Positions 62,869 through 64,000 of a stretch of 64,000 bases of DNA are shown one piece after another; within the stretch, counting starts at the first letter, position 1; every line of letters begins with the position of its first letter. Both the position numbers and the translations under genes were made by a program. A model generated the notes under the pieces. The model had not been told where the DNA came from. It did not search any database and saw only the letters and a program-made list of their open reading frames with translations. Location of the stretch: the NCBI GenBank assembly GCA_964551435.1, contig CAZKBS010000007.1, forward strand, positions 19,327 to 83,326. The letters run 5' to 3'. Source of the DNA: UBA2020 sp964551435. GTDB lineage: Bacteria > Pseudomonadota > Alphaproteobacteria > Micavibrionales > UBA2020.

Positions 62869-63912
62869 TTACGGGGAGGGTCCGCCGCCGTCTTCGGGCG
62901 TATCTATGCGCCAGCTGTCCACTTCTGCCGTGGCTGTGTCATATATCTGGCGCCATGACCCGATTTTTGTTTTCGGGATTTCGATGTAGTAATCAAAAGG
63001 TTCTTTGTGAAAACGCAAGAAACAAACGCTTTCACAAACAATATCTGCCGATGGCTGGTTGTCTGTTTTCGTTTGATAATAGAGGGCCCCTTGAGGCAAG
63101 AACCGCGCCCCTTTCATATCCGGCGGCAAGTCCTCGGATAATTCTTCTTTCTTTCGCCAGCGCGACAGGGAATCAATGCTCCGCGGGTAAGGAGATTTTG
63201 GCGCCAGATGATAAATGCCTGCACTGCCTGAAACTTCCAACATGACGGGTGTGTGATAGTCTGTATAGTAGAGGCTTGCGCTATGTCGAACGGTTGTTTT
63301 CGTGCCAGGAAATTTATAAGCCATGCCGTTTATGAACACAGGAAGATGCTTCGGCTGCGGACGTGGCCAAGGTTTGTCGACATAGTCTTTCTCTGTTTGG
63401 CAGGGGACGGCTTTCAATGCAGAACGCCATTCGATTTTGTAGCGTTCATTTCCTTTGATCTGCCACATTTCGTATTGGTCGGGAGCTTTTTCAACATACA
63501 CGGCGGCATCGTAATCCTTGGGCCAGCTGCATCCCATGAATCTGAAAAAGCGGGGCATCTCGACAAACGCCAGTGCGCGCGGCGGCTTGTTGTCGGGCAT
63601 CGACAGGCAATAAGGATGGTCGCCTGCAATTTTCTTTGCGGCAGATGTGATGTTAAGGTGCGGGGATATGGTTGAAGAAAAGCTATAAAGCATGACGAGG
63701 GCAAAGCCACACCAAAAAATGGCGCTTGCATGGCTGCGCGACGTTTTTCGCGCAAACGAAAATGATTTAAAGGCTATAAGTGGAATAGCAAGCGCATAAA
63801 GCGCTAAGGCAAGTTTGGATACAAAGACGGGCGCATCATCGTGTGGCAGCTGCCGCAGAAAGATGCTGTCAAAAAAAGAGGTCGCAAAAACACTCGCAAC
63901 CAGCCCGGTCAC
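62869..63912 (-). CDS. Hypothetical membrane protein, possibly 5'-incomplete
   Basis: The 347-residue protein has two or three hydrophobic segments in the first 85 residues (KLALALYALAIPLIAF, SAIFWCGFALVMLYSF) and a large extracytoplasmic domain of about 260 residues with several Cys (PYCLSM, GCSWPKDYD, ADIVCESVCFLRF). I do not recognise it. The first possible start, GTG at 63912, has no ribosome-binding site. The in-frame codons upstream continue a hydrophobic segment (LGITFWFFIVFV) back to a stop at 63964-63966. The true start may therefore be a rare codon, or the 5' end may be disrupted. Confidence 0.6.
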   Translation of the reverse strand: MTGLVASVFATSFFDSIFLRQLPHDDAPVFVSKLALALYALAIPLIAFKSFSFARKTSRSHASAIFWCGFALVMLYSFSSTISPHLNITSAAKKIAGDHPYCLSMPDNKPPRALAFVEMPRFFRFMGCSWPKDYDAAVYVEKAPDQYEMWQIKGNERYKIEWRSALKAVPCQTEKDYVDKPWPRPQPKHLPVFINGMAYKFPGTKTTVRHSASLYYTDYHTPVMLEVSGSAGIYHLAPKSPYPRSIDSLSRWRKKEELSEDLPPDMKGARFLPQGALYYQTKTDNQPSADIVCESVCFLRFHKEPFDYYIEIPKTKIGSWRQIYDTATAEVDSWRIDTPEDGGGPSP

Positions 63913-64000
63913 AAAAACAATAAAAAACCAGAAAGTGATTCCGAGTTTTTTTAGGGTCCGGACCTAATAAATTTCTTGATAACAGAATCGGATAGTGATT

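Overview
This is a chromosomal segment of a free-living, fairly GC-rich alphaproteobacterium. Four features point there. The tmRNA gene is circularly permuted (two-piece) and sits beside an alpha-type sspB. There is a usg gene. A DUF2065 gene lies between hflC and a degP-type protease. The order mutM, enoyl-CoA hydratase, rpsT at the left end is the arrangement commonly found next to dnaA in this class. Seven GANTC (CcrM-type) sites in the first 180 bases fit the same picture. The genus cannot be read from the sequence. The large pilus and adhesin locus would suit a surface-attached or predatory lineage (Micavibrio-like), but that is inference.

Left third (1-25.7 kb), housekeeping. rpsT, an enoyl-CoA hydratase, mutM and two tandem paralogous hypotheticals are followed by groES-groEL under a clear CIRCE element. 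Next come usg, ribF, lspA, a DUF3035 lipoprotein, and then the minus-strand series hflK-hflC-DUF2065-degP-miaA. mrp, a hypothetical, and thyA-folA follow. Two convergent HExxH putative metallopeptidases precede the permuted ssrA gene, which lies immediately upstream of sspB, the adaptor that delivers ssrA-tagged proteins to ClpXP. An ABC exporter pair, an unknown protein with a possible degenerate RelA-type HD region, a short CobT-like protein and a DUF2147-like secreted protein complete this part.

Centre (26-49.2 kb), one long plus-strand type IV pilus locus. In order it encodes an assembly ATPase (PilB/MshE), platform protein (PilC), a fused PilM-PilN (GspL/MshI-like) protein, PilO-like and PilP-like proteins, an ABC ATPase, a TPR protein (MshN-like), the prepilin peptidase, PilT and PilU retraction ATPases, a lipoprotein secretin, an ABC permease and its membrane partner. 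A membrane-anchored AraC-type regulator and four prepilins follow. The first prepilin is probably the major subunit and has its own terminator. The other three are large (403, 522 and about 730 residues) and share a block architecture, but each has different added modules. One carries a SUEL-type (galactose/rhamnose-binding) lectin domain and one a Cys-rich repeat tail. They look like exchangeable pilus-tip adhesins and are the most unusual part of the window.

Right third (49.2-64 kb), minus-strand housekeeping: dapE, dapD, a HAD nucleotidase and recR; an FAA hydrolase with a flavin reductase; an Ala/Pro-rich protein with an LPD7-like domain; lolA, a secreted hypothetical and ftsK; a small protein; and pheA, a DEDD exonuclease and kdsB. 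An unknown membrane protein ends near the window edge.

No insertion sequences, CRISPR arrays, tRNA or rRNA genes were seen. Start codons were chosen by Shine-Dalgarno position and family length and often lie inside the longest ORF.
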